Positions 6,037-6,816 of a stretch of DNA of 6,816 nucleotides are shown here, one piece after another. The notes under the pieces were generated by a model. It was not told the origin of the DNA and made no database searches. It saw nothing but the letters and a program-made list of their open reading frames with translations. Position 1 is the stretch's first letter, and every line of letters begins with the position of its first letter. Source of the DNA: Campylobacterales bacterium (GTDB lineage Bacteria; Campylobacterota; Campylobacteria; Campylobacterales; JACAEZ01); the NCBI GenBank assembly GCA_013388565.1, contig JACAEZ010000123.1:1-6816 (forward strand), written 5' to 3'. The position numbers and the translations under genes were made by a program.

Positions 6037-6816
6037 TTACATTCCGAATCTGTTTCTTTTTTTCTCAAACAGTGTCTTAGTTAAAATATTTTGTTTTATA
6101 CTTTGAAACTTTTCATCTGTTTTACTATAAATCACATCTTCAAGACTATTTATAAAATAATCAAACTCTCTATTTTGATTATTTGAAATAAGCACTTTTA
6201 AAAACTCTTTTGGTTCATCTATATTTTTTAGAGTGTCAATAAAAGTAACATTAGAAACAACTCTTTTTTTAGAAAACTTTAAAAATTTACCAGCCAAAAA
6301 TCCTAAAACAAAAACAATCAAATAAGATAAAGCAACTTTAAAAAAATGTAAATAATCAAATTTTTCTTCTATCAAAACCTCTTTTTTGACAATTTCGCTA
6401 CTATCCATAACCGTTAAATTAACATCACTTATAACAATTTTTGAAACTTCATTTTTTTCGTATCAAAATAGCTAAAAGTAGGAAAAGTAACTAAAACACT
6501 TCTTTGGCAACTCAAAGCAAAATCTAAAAAATAGCTCGAAATTAGCCTATTTTGTTCTATTTTTGTCTGAATATTTGGTTTATCAGAAAATATTTTACAC
6601 CCATCTGGCAAATCAAAATCAAACTTGAAACCTCTCAAATCTCCAAAACCTTGTAACATGTATCTTATATAAACTGGCTCATTTGCATATACTTTATCTT
6701 TTTTCATATCGATTTTAGACTCAAACTCACCTACAAAATTAAGACTATTTTCTAAAACTTCAATATATATAGGATTTATCTAAACTTTTTTGGTAGTTGC
6801 TTTTATCTCTCGCACA
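6037..6816 (-). pseudogene. BatD-like protein, C-terminal part, broken by an in-frame TAG and a frameshift
   Basis: Reading from the window edge, the frame gives VREIKATTKKV, then TAG (6782-6780), then INPIYIEVLENSLNFVGEF and on to a second break at the A7 tract (6452-6458 on the plus strand). There it runs into MKFQKLL and stops at 6429. With one more A the frame continues NEVSKIVISDVNLTVMDSSE and on to the end at 6037. The rebuilt protein has BatD features: a strand-rich outer region (KVYANEPVYIRYMLQGFGDL, FKFDFDLPDGCKIFSDKPNI), one membrane helix (VALSYLIVFVLGFLAGKFL, about 6341-6283) and a Lys-rich cytoplasmic tail ending RNRFGM. BatD proteins belong to Bat aerotolerance loci with MoxR ATPase and von Willebrand A proteins; none is visible here, so the assignment rests on sequence resemblance. 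The N-terminus lies outside the window. It could be a true pseudogene or two sequencing errors; if one fault is real, the protein is not made intact. Confidence 0.68.

Overview
The window is very AT-rich. Its gene content points to the Campylobacterota (Epsilonproteobacteria), most likely the Arcobacter/Aliarcobacter group. Three things support this: an ilvE gene directly followed by an SPFH membrane protein that begins MPADMNDYF (the same pair lies next to each other in Campylobacter), a fused hisIE gene, and tandem DUF2393-type membrane proteins, a family I know mainly from this phylum. The genus is inference from gene content, not from a marker gene.

Layout. Bases 1-1037 (minus strand) hold the N-terminal 345 residues of a signalling protein with a receiver domain and two PAS domains; its output domain is beyond the window. 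A divergent intergenic region (1038-1246) carries candidate promoters on both strands and a 14-bp near-palindrome. Six plus-strand genes follow with small or negative gaps, so they look like one transcription unit: ilvE, an SPFH/prohibitin-like gene with a TTG start, hisIE, two adjacent DUF2393-like membrane proteins, and a protein with a C-terminal J domain. After a convergent intergenic stretch with a weak terminator (5873-6036), the minus strand carries the C-terminal part of a BatD-like protein, broken as written by an in-frame TAG and a frameshift.

How the genes fit together. ilvE and hisIE serve branched-chain amino acid and histidine synthesis. The SPFH protein, the two DUF2393 proteins and the J-domain protein suggest a membrane or protein quality-control theme on the same transcript. 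That functional link is inferred from position only.

Points to check. The first DUF2393 gene has no usable start in its own frame and would be repaired by one extra A in an A6 tract. The batD frameshift would be repaired by one extra A in an A7 tract. Two single-A deficits in homopolymers suggest either sequencing undercalls or real slippage. An 8-bp inverted repeat masks part of the Shine-Dalgarno site of the J-domain gene. I found no RNA gene, CRISPR array or complete mobile element.
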